DNA from: Streptomyces lomondensis
GTDB taxonomy: Bacteria > Actinomycetota > Actinomycetes > Streptomycetales > Streptomycetaceae
Assembly: GCF_014651035.1 (NCBI RefSeq)
Contig: NZ_BMWC01000002.1
Span: 496,001 to 560,000 of the forward strand
Direction: 5' to 3'
Length of the DNA stretch: 64,000 bases
Position numbers and translations under genes: made by a program. The stretch's first letter is position 1; each line of letters opens with the position of its first letter. Below, piece by piece: positions 9,849 through 19,613 of this stretch. Below the pieces are notes generated by a model. That model ran no database searches. It was not told the origin of the DNA and saw only the letters and a program-made list of their open reading frames with translations.

Positions 9849-9871
9849 AGTCTAGGGCGCCCCACTGACAG
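9849..9871 (-). promoter_or_regulatory. PafBC/RecA-NDp-like promoter of pcrA
   Basis: On the minus strand CTGTCAGTG (9871-9863) is followed by 8 bases and TAGACT (9854-9849). This matches tTGTCRgtg-N8-TAnnnT except for the weakly conserved first base. The predicted start falls within a few bases of the pcrA ATG at 9839. Placement before a DNA-repair helicase supports a functional damage-inducible promoter. Confidence 0.7.
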
Positions 9872-10160
9872 CCCGCCGCCGCCCTGAGAACATCGCCGGA
9901 AGCCCGGGGCCCGCCGACCACACTTCGGCGCATTGTCACCCTCCAGTGCGACGTGATCACGGTGCGCGACGACGTCGCAATCAGGGATGACTTATAACGA
10001 ATCCCCCTTGATCGCTCACTGTCCGCGACGTTCATGAATAAGGTCACGAAAATGTATCGGGCATATCACCCATCAACCTTCACAGGGGCCACACGAGTTG
10101 GCTACGGTGCGGACGGGCCGCATGACCCCCACCGGCGAACGTCGCCGGGCCGCGCGGCCT

Positions 10161-10308
10161 CCGCCGAGTCCGGTGCGCCACCGAGCAGCCGGAGCCGGGG
10201 ACCCACCGAGAACTTGGGGTGAATCGGCCCGACTCCCTTTCCGGAGCAGGCCGTAGGGCAACCCTTCCGACATACCCGCCCGAACCCGACAGCTAACCCG
10301 GTAGGCGG
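10161..10308 (+). ncRNA. c-di-AMP riboswitch (ydaO/yuaA leader)
   Basis: The leader of the downstream NlpC/P60 gene carries the conserved blocks of the ydaO class: GGGGACCCA, then TTGGGGTGAATCGG, then TAGGGCAACCCTTCC, then CGAACCCGACAGCTAACCC and GGTAGGCGG. Terminal pairing of CCGCC (10161 region) with GGCGG (about 10304-10308) would close P1. In this class, c-di-AMP binding switches expression off. In actinobacteria it typically precedes cell-wall hydrolase genes, as here. The ribosome-binding site GGAAGGAG follows directly. Confidence 0.9.
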
Positions 10309-10330
10309 AACATGGAAGGAGTCGCCTCCC

Positions 10331-11500
10331 TTGGCGTCGCACCGCAAGTCGCGTCCTACGGGTACGCGCGTGGCAGGCATACGGACCCCGGCCCTGGCAA
10401 CGGCGGCCCTCACCTCCGTGGCCCTGCTGTCCCAGTCGGCCAACGCGGCCCCCGAGGCCGACGAGAAGCCCAGCCTGGAGGAAGTCGAGAAGAAGGTCGA
10501 CGACCTGTACCGCCAGGCCGAGTCGGCGACCGACAAGTACAACGCGGCCAAGGAGAAGACCGCGAAGCAGCGCAAGCGCGTCGACACCCTCCTCGACGAC
10601 GTCGCCCAGCGCACCCAGAAGCTCAACGAGGCGCGGGAGCAGCTGGGTTCCTTCGCCGCCGCCCAGTACCGCACCGGCGCCTCGGCCCCGGACACCGCGA
10701 CGTTCCTGCTCGCGGACACCCCGCAGGACTACTTCGACCAGACCCAGCTGATGGACCGGATGACCGGCCGTCAGAAGGTCGCGGTCGACGACTACGTCAC
10801 GCAGCAGTCCGAGACGATGCAGAAGCGCCAGGAGGCCACCGAGAGCCTCGCGACGCTCACCGAGTCGCAGGGCGACCTGAAGACCGCCAAGGCCACCGTC
10901 CAGCGGAAGCTCGCCGACGCGCGCGCCCTGCTGTCGAAGCTGACCGCCGAGGAGAAGGCGCGGCTCGCGGCGATCGAGAAGGAGAAGCAGGAGGAGGCCG
11001 CCCGCAAGGCCGCCGAGCTGGCCCGGGAGCAGGCCGAGCAGCAGAAGGCCCAGGAGGAGGCCGCGCGGCAGCAGGAGAGCGGCTCCGCGTCGGCGGGCTC
11101 CGGCTCGACGTCCACGACGGCCCCGGCCGACTCCTCGTACGCCACCAAGGCCGAGAAGGCCCTCGCCTTCGCCCGCGCCCAGATCGGCAAGCCGTACGTG
11201 TGGGGCGCCGTCGGACCCGGCTCCTACGACTGCTCCGGCCTCACCCAGGCCGCGTGGAAGGCCGCGGGCGTGACCCTGCCACGCACGACCTACGACCAGG
11301 TCGCCGCCGGCAGCACGGTCCCCCTCTCCCAGGCCCAGCCCGGTGACCTGGTCTTCTTCTACGACGACGTCACCCACGTCGGCCTCTACATCGGCAACGG
11401 CATGATGATCCACGCCCCGAAGCCCGGCACCTACGTGCGCGAGGAGTCGATCTACTACGACGGCGAGTCGGCGATCCACAGCGTGGTGCGGCCGGCCTGA
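10331..11500 (+). CDS. NlpC/P60 cell-wall hydrolase (RipA-like), riboswitch controlled
   Basis: A 389-residue secreted protein. Residues ~16-39 form a signal peptide ending near ANA-AP. Residues ~45-245 are a long coiled coil. The C-terminal NlpC/P60 domain (~272-389) has catalytic Cys301 in YDCSGL, His349 in THVGLY and His361 in MIHAP. Such enzymes cleave the D-Glu/DAP bond in stem peptides, with the coiled coil limiting access to the active site. The TTG start at 10331 follows GGAAGGAG. It is a paralogue of the gene at 25010. A Tn7-like transposon begins six bases after its stop codon and has displaced its terminator to 23262. Confidence 0.93.
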   Translation: MASHRKSRPTGTRVAGIRTPALATAALTSVALLSQSANAAPEADEKPSLEEVEKKVDDLYRQAESATDKYNAAKEKTAKQRKRVDTLLDDVAQRTQKLNEAREQLGSFAAAQYRTGASAPDTATFLLADTPQDYFDQTQLMDRMTGRQKVAVDDYVTQQSETMQKRQEATESLATLTESQGDLKTAKATVQRKLADARALLSKLTAEEKARLAAIEKEKQEEAARKAAELAREQAEQQKAQEEAARQQESGSASAGSGSTSTTAPADSSYATKAEKALAFARAQIGKPYVWGAVGPGSYDCSGLTQAAWKAAGVTLPRTTYDQVAAGSTVPLSQAQPGDLVFFYDDVTHVGLYIGNGMMIHAPKPGTYVREESIYYDGESAIHSVVRPA

Positions 11501-11501
11501 G

Positions 11502-11506
11502 AGGCA
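11502..11506. repeat. Target site duplication AGGCA, left copy
   Basis: AGGCA immediately precedes the left terminal repeat and is repeated at 23245-23249. Five-base duplications are the hallmark of Tn7-family insertion. Confidence 0.9.
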
Positions 11507-11560
11507 TGTAGGTTCCGATTAGAGATGTCGCTGTCCGAGTGACTTGTCGTCAACTTGTCA
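11507..11560 (+). repeat. Left transposon end: terminal inverted repeat and putative TnsB sites
   Basis: TGTAGGTTCCGATT (11507-11520) is the inverted repeat. TGTCG at 11526-11530 lies at the same distance from the tip as in the right end. Further TTGTCG (11545) and TTGTCA (11556) motifs follow. This clustering of TGTC motifs resembles the multiple TnsB sites of known Tn7-family ends. Confidence 0.8.
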
Positions 11561-11719
11561 GTCGACACGCTCTCTTCGGTACACGGCCAGGTCCGGCGCC
11601 TGGCCGTGCCATACCGCACGGGTCCACTACCTCGTTGGTCTTCCCGGCTTCTCATCCACGTTACTCATGGTGGTTGCCAGTGTCTTGGTGTCGATGGCAT
11701 CGGACACGAAGGGGCGACC

Positions 11720-12472
11720 ATGGGGACTGGTCCAGGCGTCGCGGACGCGACAGATAGTCGGACGGTTCGGGCGGCGTACCGGCGGGCCGACGGTCGGCTG
11801 GTCGAGGCCGAACTCCACAGGGTCCCGGTGGACGAGGTCGCTGGCGGACAGCCGGTACGCGAGTTCCGTTGGTACCGGGGTCGGAAGCACTACTCGGGTT
11901 GGTACCACGCCGCCACAACGGGTCGTCTCGTGGCCTACGAGAGTCGACTGGAGCTCGCCCGCATTCTGCTTGCCGATTTCGCGCCGGATGTCGTGGAGGT
12001 CGCGGCCCAGCCGTTCCAGTTGGTCGGTGCTGACGGTGACCGCGTTCGCCGTCATGTTCCTGATCTGTTCCTCGTCCATGCCGACGGTCTGGTGACTGTC
12101 GTGGACGTCAAGGCGCCCTCACGTATGAGGGATCCCAAGGTGATCGCGCAGTTCGACTGGACACGCCGGGTGTGTTCGCGCCGCGGCTGGGTCTATGAGA
12201 CCTGGTCGGGGGCTGAGCAGGCCGTCGTGGAGAACGTGCGCTTCCTGGCCGGCTACCGGCGCCGGGAGCTGGTGGAAGCCTCGCTCGTCCCGCATGTGCT
12301 GGAGGCTGCCACCTGCCAGCCGACGATCGGTGCCGTCGAAGCCGCGCTGGCCGGGCAGCACCCGTGCGAGATCGTCCGTCCGGTCGTCCTGCACCTGGTG
12401 TGGTCCGGTCGGCTCGTTGCTGACCTGCGGACTCCGCTGAACGGTGCAAGCCGGGTGCGGGTGGCGGCATGA
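11720..12472 (+). CDS. tnsA: TnsA-like endonuclease
   Basis: A 250-residue protein with the restriction-endonuclease-like fold of TnsA. The block FRWYRGRKHYSG leads into ESRLE (Glu74/Glu78). Asp115 in HVPDLF and the VDVKAP motif (Lys131) follow. These supply the E-D-xVK catalytic set that cuts the 5' ends of the transposon in cut-and-paste Tn7 transposition. The ATG at 11720, preceded by AAGGGG, was chosen over a longer frame that would begin inside the transposon end. Its stop overlaps the tnsB start (ATGA). Presence of TnsA predicts cut-and-paste movement rather than cointegrate formation. Confidence 0.88.
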   Translation: MGTGPGVADATDSRTVRAAYRRADGRLVEAELHRVPVDEVAGGQPVREFRWYRGRKHYSGWYHAATTGRLVAYESRLELARILLADFAPDVVEVAAQPFQLVGADGDRVRRHVPDLFLVHADGLVTVVDVKAPSRMRDPKVIAQFDWTRRVCSRRGWVYETWSGAEQAVVENVRFLAGYRRRELVEASLVPHVLEAATCQPTIGAVEAALAGQHPCEIVRPVVLHLVWSGRLVADLRTPLNGASRVRVAA

Positions 12473-14514
12473 ACGCATACGCGGTGTCGCTGTTCCCGGG
12501 GGTGCGTCTCTTCTTCGGTGGTGACGTCGTCGAGGTCGTGGACATCGACGGGCTCCGGACGACGGTCCATAACGAGCGGACGGGCGAGTACAGCTCCGTT
12601 CCGCTCGGGCGGCTGGCGGCCAACGCCCGGTCGATGGATGAGCCAGCGCAGGCCGCTGCGGACGGGGTGGGCCTGCTGCTGGCGTCCTTGTCGGCCGACC
12701 AGCGTCAGCGGCTGCGGGAACGGGCCGGGCACGTCCGCGAAGTGCTCAGCGGTTACCAGTCCGGGCACGCGACCGATGCTCTGCCTGGCGAACCTCGGCC
12801 CGAATACGGCCCCGATCTCCCGCTCAAAGAGCGGACCGCTGCCAAGGCAGCTGAGCTCGGTGTCTCGCCTCGCACGCTGCAGCGTTGGTTAACCGCTTAC
12901 CGGGAAAGCGGCGATGCAGGGCTCGTGGACGCCCGCGCCGGGAGGACTTCCAGCGTCGATCCCCGGTGGGAGGAAGCGGTCCGCCGCGTGGTGGCGGAGT
13001 CGGTGGCCAGCTCGACCCCTACCCGGTCGGCCCTGTTGTCGCGGGTCGAGGAACGGCTGAACAGCGAGTACGGCAAGGGCATCGTCGCCGTTCCGTCCCG
13101 GAGCACGGCCTACGCGAGGCTTGCCGTGTTGACCAAGGGCACGAACGCGGTCTCCGGCAGTGCCAAGGCACGCCGTTCGATCGCGGACAGGCCGCAGGGC
13201 GCCTACGGGCGGCTGCGGGCTGCCCGACCGGGTGAGTACGTCGTGCTCGACACCCAGGACCTGGACATCTATGCCATGGAACCGGTGACCTGCCGGTGGG
13301 TTCCGCTCCAGCTCACCGTTGCTCAAGACCTGTTCTCGCGCTGCATTGTCGGCCTGCGGGTGACGGCCTGCTCTACGAAGGCGCTCGATGTCGCCAGTGT
13401 GCTCTTCGAGGCGGCCTGCCCTCCGCTGGATGACTCGATCCGCCCCGCGCTGGCTCCTTACCACGGGCTGTGGGACGAGGTGGTGTTCACCGAGGAGGGG
13501 CTCGTGCCGGGCGGCGGGCTGTGTCCGCCGGAGACGCTGGTCATCGATCATGGGCGGGCGTTCATCTCGGCGCATGTCATCGGGGTCTGCACCCGTCTGG
13601 GCATGTCGATTCAGCCAGCCCAGCCGAAGAAGCCAACGGACAAGCCGACGGTCGAGCGTTTCTTCCGCACCTTGCGGGAGGGGCTGATCCAGCACCTTCC
13701 CGCATACAAGGGGCCCGATGTCCACAGCCGGGGTGAGGCGGTCGAGGATGCCGCGTTCTTCTTCATCCACGAGGTGGAGGAGATCATCCCTGAGTGGATC
13801 TCGGAGGTCTATCACCGGCGTGAGCATGACGGACTGGTCATTCCGCAGTGGCCGAAGCTGTCGTTGTCGCCGCTGGAGATGCTCCGCATCGGTCTATCCC
13901 GGGCCGGACGGCTGCGCATGCCCGCGTCGCCGGAGCTAGCCTTTCAATTTCTCGCGGTCAAGGCACGCACGATCCAGCACTACGGGGTCGAGGTCGACGG
14001 GATGCGCTACAACGGCCCCGTTCTGGACGGCTACCGCAACACACCCAGCCCCTACCCCGGAATGGGACGGCAGTGGCCAATCCACGTCAACCCTGACGAC
14101 GTACGGTTCGTCTACTTCCAGGACCCTGCCGACGACTCCTGGCACGCGCTGCACTGGGAGCACGCACCCGCACTACACATGGCCTTCAGCGGTGAGGCCG
14201 CCGCTTTTGCCCGCAGGCTCGCCGCCCGGGAGGGTCGGCACGTCGACTCCGCGCAGGCCCTTGCGGATCTTCTGGCCCGCTGGGACCAGGGCATGGTCAC
14301 CGACCGGCGCGAACGCCGCATCGCGGTGAGGTTGTCGGCTGAACGCGGGGCTCTGTCCCTGCCGGTGCTGCCGGACCAGTCCGGCCCTCTGACGCCTCCG
14401 GAGCTGCGGCTGGTGCCGGAACTGCCGGCCGGGGACAGCGATGACGAGGACGAACTGTTCGACATCCCTGAAGGCGACGACTTCTACGCCGACGCCTTCG
14501 AGGTGATCGAGTGA
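12469..14514 (+). CDS. tnsB: TnsB-like DDE transposase (Mu-type C-terminal domain)
   Basis: A 681-residue transposase. Residues ~120-150 form a helix-turn-helix (SPRTLQRWLTAYRESG). The rve/DDE core has Asp261 in VVLDTQDLD, Asp360 in VIDHGRAF and Glu396 in KPTVERFF, giving the classic D-D-35-E spacing. A Mu-type beta-barrel follows, and an acidic tail (DSDDEDELFD) that probably contacts the ATPase. TnsB binds the ends and joins the 3' ends to the target. Start and stop overlap neighbours by four bases. Leu141 is encoded by the rare TTA codon (12889-12891), making full-length synthesis dependent on the bldA tRNA in Streptomyces. Confidence 0.93.
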   Translation: MNAYAVSLFPGVRLFFGGDVVEVVDIDGLRTTVHNERTGEYSSVPLGRLAANARSMDEPAQAAADGVGLLLASLSADQRQRLRERAGHVREVLSGYQSGHATDALPGEPRPEYGPDLPLKERTAAKAAELGVSPRTLQRWLTAYRESGDAGLVDARAGRTSSVDPRWEEAVRRVVAESVASSTPTRSALLSRVEERLNSEYGKGIVAVPSRSTAYARLAVLTKGTNAVSGSAKARRSIADRPQGAYGRLRAARPGEYVVLDTQDLDIYAMEPVTCRWVPLQLTVAQDLFSRCIVGLRVTACSTKALDVASVLFEAACPPLDDSIRPALAPYHGLWDEVVFTEEGLVPGGGLCPPETLVIDHGRAFISAHVIGVCTRLGMSIQPAQPKKPTDKPTVERFFRTLREGLIQHLPAYKGPDVHSRGEAVEDAAFFFIHEVEEIIPEWISEVYHRREHDGLVIPQWPKLSLSPLEMLRIGLSRAGRLRMPASPELAFQFLAVKARTIQHYGVEVDGMRYNGPVLDGYRNTPSPYPGMGRQWPIHVNPDDVRFVYFQDPADDSWHALHWEHAPALHMAFSGEAAAFARRLAAREGRHVDSAQALADLLARWDQGMVTDRRERRIAVRLSAERGALSLPVLPDQSGPLTPPELRLVPELPAGDSDDEDELFDIPEGDDFYADAFEVIE

Positions 14515-15599
14515 GGCAGCCCAACCTGTTCAGCCTCTCCCGCAAGGAGGGCTGGCGCCGCTTCGCCGACGCTCCGCCCCGGCTCCGGCCTGAGACCCTG
14601 ACACGAGCCCGGCTAACCGCGCTGGGCGAGGCCGCAGCTGAGGACTACAACGACGCCCGGCACGACTGGCACGCCAACTTCGGCATCGTGCAGACTCCAC
14701 AGCTCGCGGCCATTCACGACGAACTCGAACAGATCGTGGCCAGCAACCGGCAGGACGGCGACCGCATCCGTTCCGCCGCCGTCATTGACGCCCTGCCGGG
14801 TCTGGGCAAGACCACCATCGCCAACCTGTTCGGCCGCGATTTCGACCGTCAGCAGATGCGCCGTCTGTCCCCGGTCACCGAGCCCGGGCACGAACGCATC
14901 CCGGTCTTCCGTGTCGGGCTGACCTCCAACACCACCCTGCGAACCCTGAACCGGATGATCTGCGAGTACTACGGCCACCCGGCCACCGACCGGGCGAACG
15001 CGGCCGCCCTGGCCAGTCACGCCCTGGACTGTGTCCTGTCCTGCGAGACACAGCTCGGCATCATCGACGACATCCACTTCATCGACCTGGACCGCCGCGA
15101 CGGCCTGGCGGTGTCCAACCACCTCAAGTGGCTCGCCAACGAACTGCCGGTGACCTTCGTCTATGTCGGTGTCGGTCTGGCCGAGCGGCGGTTCTTCGCC
15201 GACGGTCTGACCGGCAAGAACGTGGCCCTGGCCCAGACCGCACGTCGCTGGACCCGTCTGGGTGTCGATCCGTTCCGGCTCGACACCGAGCAGGGCCGCC
15301 GCCACTGGCGGAGCCTGATCAAGGCCACGGAACGCCAGCTCGTCCTTGCCGAGCACCGGCCCGGGATGCTGCTGCGCCACGCGGACTACCTCTTCGAACG
15401 CACCAGCGGGCACATCGGGTCGTACTTCACCCTGCTCATGCGGGGCTGCTACCGCGCGATCCGCAACGGCACGGAAGCCGTGACCCGCGAGGTGCTCGAC
15501 GGAGTCCGGCTGGACGAAGCGTCGGAGCAGGCACGCACGCAGCTGGCCGCAGGGATGGCCCATGCGAACATCACTACCGTGCTCGGGGATGCCTTGTGA
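14511..15599 (+). CDS. tnsC: TnsC/TniB-like AAA+ transposition regulator
   Basis: A 362-residue AAA+ ATPase. Walker A is LPGLGKTT (residues 95-102). Walker B is LGIIDDIHF (~182-190), followed by the sensor region VYVGVG. The N-terminus (HDWHANFGIVQTP) is typical of TniB/TnsC of Tn402- and Tn7-like elements. The protein bridges target selector (TniQ) and transposase (TnsB) and forms ATP-dependent filaments on target DNA. The GTG start overlaps the tnsB stop as GTGA, and its own stop overlaps tniQ in the same way, so translation is coupled. Confidence 0.92.
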   Translation: MRQPNLFSLSRKEGWRRFADAPPRLRPETLTRARLTALGEAAAEDYNDARHDWHANFGIVQTPQLAAIHDELEQIVASNRQDGDRIRSAAVIDALPGLGKTTIANLFGRDFDRQQMRRLSPVTEPGHERIPVFRVGLTSNTTLRTLNRMICEYYGHPATDRANAAALASHALDCVLSCETQLGIIDDIHFIDLDRRDGLAVSNHLKWLANELPVTFVYVGVGLAERRFFADGLTGKNVALAQTARRWTRLGVDPFRLDTEQGRRHWRSLIKATERQLVLAEHRPGMLLRHADYLFERTSGHIGSYFTLLMRGCYRAIRNGTEAVTREVLDGVRLDEASEQARTQLAAGMAHANITTVLGDAL

Positions 15600-18531
15600 C
15601 CGAGACGCGTGTGCTGCCGCTGCGGTTGCCGATTCTGCCCGGCGAGGGTGTGGACAGCTGGCTGGAAGCGCTGAGCCGTCGCAACGGCATGCCCCTCTCC
15701 GCGTTCCTGCGCGTCCTGGGCCTGCCCCGGCACTCTCTCACACGCCCACTGGTCACCGACCTGCCCACCGCTTCCCTCCGCATGCTGGAGACCCGCACCG
15801 GCCTTCCGGCCGGCCGCCTCGACCAAGCGGTGATCGGCCCCGGCTTCCCCTTCGGCCCCCGGCGTCAGCGGCGATGCCGATTCTGCCCCCAGTGCCTGGC
15901 CGAACGGGAGGGACGCTGGCTACTGAAGTGGTGGCTCCCCTGGGTCTTCGCCTGCACTGCGCACAAGGCACTGCTGCACGACACCTGTCCCGGCTGCGGC
16001 AAAGGGACACGCGTCAGACTGCCCGGACACACCCACCGCTTCCCGCCGACGGCCTGCACCATCGGTTCCCGTTTGGCATCGGTCTGCGGCACCGACCTGT
16101 CCAGCGCCGAACTTCTGCCGTTGACTTCTGATCACCCCTTGCTGGCCGCACAGTGCCGCGTCGACAGCCTGCTCGCCACCCCGGCCACGGCCCGCACGGT
16201 CCTGGATGACCTCAACCACTGCACGTCATGGCTGATGCACACGATCCACGACCACAACGTCGCTCCCATGGGCGCGACGATCCAGCGGCTTTGGCAGCAC
16301 CGGCCACTGGCCACGCGGACCCCTGCCGATCGGGCCAAGCCGCTCGGCTCCGCCGTCAGCGGCGTGATCGCCCACACGGCTTTGCCCTTCCTCAACACAG
16401 ATGATGACTCCTTCGCCGTCCATGCCGTCCACAACTTGCGAGCACGGCACGACACCGCGAACAAGGTGATCCCCCGAGGCATGACCGCCGAACAGTGGTC
16501 CCAGCTCTCGCCTCCCGCACAGCGCCGATTCCTGCACGCCGGCGACCACACAATGGGCGCCCTCGACCGTGTCCGGTTTGCCTCCTCCACCCCCCGCGCC
16601 CGCGTCCCCAGCCCCGGCGACCAGAGGGCGGGCGCACGCATCCGTCATGTTCCGCAACTTCTCTGGCCCAGCTGGACAGTCCGGCTCATGCCCCGGGAGG
16701 GAACGCAGGAGAACCTGTTCCGTGGCATCGCCGCCGCACTTCTCCTCCTGCCTGGCGAGCCCGACCTGAGGGCACGGGGCGTCACCGACCGCCTGGGCCC
16801 GCACCTGCCGAACGCCATGACCGTCACCTTGCAGCGAGCCCTCAAGTCCGGGCATCCCGCCGTGCTCACCGCGCTCTGCAACCTCGCCCACTACCTCGAC
16901 GATCACGGCAGCCCGATCGACTACGAGCGTCGCCGACGTCTCATCCCGGTAGCCCCGATCAGCCCAGACGACTGGCGGGAACTCTGTTTCCGCACCGGCA
17001 ACCAGCCCGGTGAACAGCTCAGCAGCAAGACCACCGTGGCGCCCCGCTACCTCAACGCCCAGCGCTACCTCAACCAACTGCTCACCGGAGCCGACCTGAC
17101 CGACCCACGCCACCCCCTCACCCTGCGATCAGTAGCCGACCGCTCCCGCTACTTCGCCTTCCCGCCCTCCTTGACCCTCGACCAGCGCGACGCGCTCCAT
17201 CAGCACGCGGTCGGCATCCTGCACGACCTGAGCATCAAGGAACCACTGACCTGGGAACCACCGCAGGAATGCGCCGACGGCCTCGCCCTCCCCGGCCGCC
17301 GCCTCGACGACCTCGACCTGGAGGAAGTGCGCCGCATCGTCATCACCGAACAACGTGCCCCACGAGAGGCGGCCAGAGCTCTGGACACCACCCTGGCCCA
17401 CGTCCGGTTCGCACTGGAACGCGTTCCCCGCGAACCCCGCGCCTGGAGCAGGCGATCGAGCGTCGGTTCCTGGCGCCTCCGTCAGCAGGCCAAAGCCGTC
17501 CTCACCGCAGACTTCCTTCAACGCGAGTACATCGACGGCGGCAAGCCCCTTCGAGACATCGCCCGGGAAACCGGCATCCCGCGCCCGCTCGCCGTTGCTC
17601 ATGCCCGCGCCCTCGGCGTCACCGTCCGCCGCACCCGCAAGCCTTTCCCCATGGACCCGGCATGGCTACGCGAGCAATACCTCACCCACAAGCGCTCGAC
17701 CCTCGACATCGCCTCAGAACTCGGCACCGAGGACGAGACAGTGCGTCGACGTCTCAAGCGCCTGAATATCCCTCTGCGGCCACCGGGAGTGCACAGCCGC
17801 ACGATCATGACCAAGACCGACGCCAACCTCCCGCGTGCCGTCCGGACCGCCGTCAAAGGCACACTCCATGGCTGGTTGCGGCTCCACCGCTTCCAGATCG
17901 CCATGCGCTTCCCGTCTCTCGACAGCGCCGCCCATTACCTGAAGGTCGAACCGAACGCCCTGGTCACACAGTTTCAGCGGCTGGAACGTGACATCGGTAC
18001 GCCGCTCTTCAACCGAGCAGCCTTCGGCCGACCCCAGCAGCCCACCAAGCAGGGCCGACAACTGCTGCGCAACCTCGAAAAAAACCGAGTACAGGCCCTC
18101 ATGACCACCTCACTCCAGCATGACCAGATCACGGCTCAACCCGACGATCACACCCTGGAAGCCGCCCACGCCAAATTCAGAATCCGCCGCAATCCCGGCC
18201 CACCCACCCCCTTCAGCGACATCGCTGTCGAGCGTGTCCGCATCACCGGACCGACGCTGATCCTCCTGCGGCACCTGCTGACCCGACCACAGGAGGAGTT
18301 TTACGGAGCAGAGGTCATCCCACGCACCGGCCTCGAACCAGGAACCCTCTATCCCCAGCTCAAGCGACTCGAACGCGCAGGATGGCTCACCAGCCGCCTC
18401 GAGACGACGCCGCCTGGATGAACAGAGCCACCCCTGGCCGCGGCCCCGGCAGACGCCGCACCTTCTACACCCTCACCGCTGAGGGCCACCGCGCCGCCCA
18501 TCTCGAAACTCAACACCGCATCACGGCCTGA
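15596..18531 (+). CDS. tniQ: TniQ/TnsD-like target selector with LysR- and PadR-type DNA-binding domains; C-terminus frameshifted
   Basis: The open frame runs from the GTG at 15596 to a TGA at 18421 (941 residues). The N-terminal TniQ zinc-binding region has Cys97/Cys100, Cys120/His123 and Cys131/Cys134. Residues ~590-725 hold three HTH-like segments, including DIARETGIPRP and DIASELGTEDETVRR. Residues ~760-830 are a LysR-type HTH (SLDSAAHYLKVEPNALVTQF...LERDIGTPLFNR). Residues ~875-936 are a PadR-type winged helix (GLEPGTLYPQLKRLERAGWL). After SRLE the PadR sequence continues in another frame (DDAAWMNRATPGRGPGRRR...) to 18531, so one base appears missing near 18402-18406. The length and DNA-binding array fit a site-specific TnsD-type selector. 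Confidence 0.85.
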
Positions 18532-18674
18532 AGAAACTGTGAGGCTGGCGATGTCGGGCGGCGGGCCGCCACGGCTGCACTTGGCGGATCGAACCAGCAG
18601 TACGCGTTATCTCAGGTTCAGAAGAAGCGTCAGGCATGTTGACCGAACTAACTCAAGAGTCCGCAGGTCAGTCT

Positions 18675-19334
18675 CTACGGGCGGCGGGCCAGCAAGTGTG
18701 TGTCGAGGAAGCCGCGCTCGGACGCTGGGTCGTGGAGCAACCGAGCCACCGTGACGAGCCCGGCCTCGGTCAGCAACCCGGCAAACTGCTCCGCCGGCCA
18801 GCTATAGGCGGGCGCCACCTTGTGATCGAAGCGGACCGGCTCCGGCCCCTCAGTCCCGAAGAAGGACACCAGGAGCAGACCCCCTGGTGCCAGGACACGC
18901 ACCTGCTCAGCAAGTAGCGCGGGCAGTTCTTCAGGTGGGGTATGGATCATCGAGTAGTGGGCCAGCACTCCACCGAGCCCGCCGTCCTCGATCGGCAGGG
19001 CCTCCATTCGCGCTTCGTCGAACCGCAGCGTCGGCTGGGCCCGCCGAGCGTGGTCGACCATGGCCGGGGAGAGATCGATGCCGAAGGCGTCCAACCCCAA
19101 GTCGTGCATCATGGCCGTCAGATGACCGGGTCCGCACCCGACGTCGGCTACCCGCAAGTTCCCCGTATCACGCACCAACTCGGCGAAGGTGCCGATCATG
19201 TTCCGTGCGAACGGCCGCGTCTCCAACCGACTAGTGAACATCGACGCATAGAGCTCGACGACCCCGTCGTAGGCCGCCCTGGTCTCATCCTGGTGTTCTA
19301 ACACGGGCAGGAAGCTAACACCCCCGCCGTGCAC
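18675..19334 (-). CDS. SAM-dependent class I methyltransferase (transposon cargo)
   Basis: A 219-residue Rossmann-fold methyltransferase. Motif I is VADVGCGPGH, motif II is AFGIDLS, and the post-motif GGLGGVLAHYSMIHTPPEELP matches the Methyltransf_11/25 families. The substrate cannot be predicted; small molecules are most likely for this group. It is transcribed opposite to the transposition operon and ends 144 bp from the restored end of tniQ. A GTG at 19319 is an alternative start. It is a lone enzyme gene with no obvious pathway partners, consistent with cargo. Confidence 0.82.
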   Translation of the reverse strand: MHGGGVSFLPVLEHQDETRAAYDGVVELYASMFTSRLETRPFARNMIGTFAELVRDTGNLRVADVGCGPGHLTAMMHDLGLDAFGIDLSPAMVDHARRAQPTLRFDEARMEALPIEDGGLGGVLAHYSMIHTPPEELPALLAEQVRVLAPGGLLLVSFFGTEGPEPVRFDHKVAPAYSWPAEQFAGLLTEAGLVTVARLLHDPASERGFLDTHLLARRP

Positions 19335-19613
19335 CGCCGTTCTCCGCCCCGTACCGGCCCTTCCCCTCGGGACTGATCGTCACGTCACCTGATCACGGCA
19401 CGCCCCGGGTAGTTTGGAGAAGGCACACATGCCTTACAAGTATCCGCAGACTCTTCAGCCCAGTTCGGCAGCCACGATCACCGGCTTCCCTGGCGCTCCT
19501 TGTTCCGGGCAGCGTGCCCCTGGCGTCGCTCGCCGGGGCGGATGCGAGAGAAACGGGTATAGGCGAGAGGTGAGATCCGCAACCGCTGGGCCGTGTGCAA
19601 TCGTCTCTCGGAT

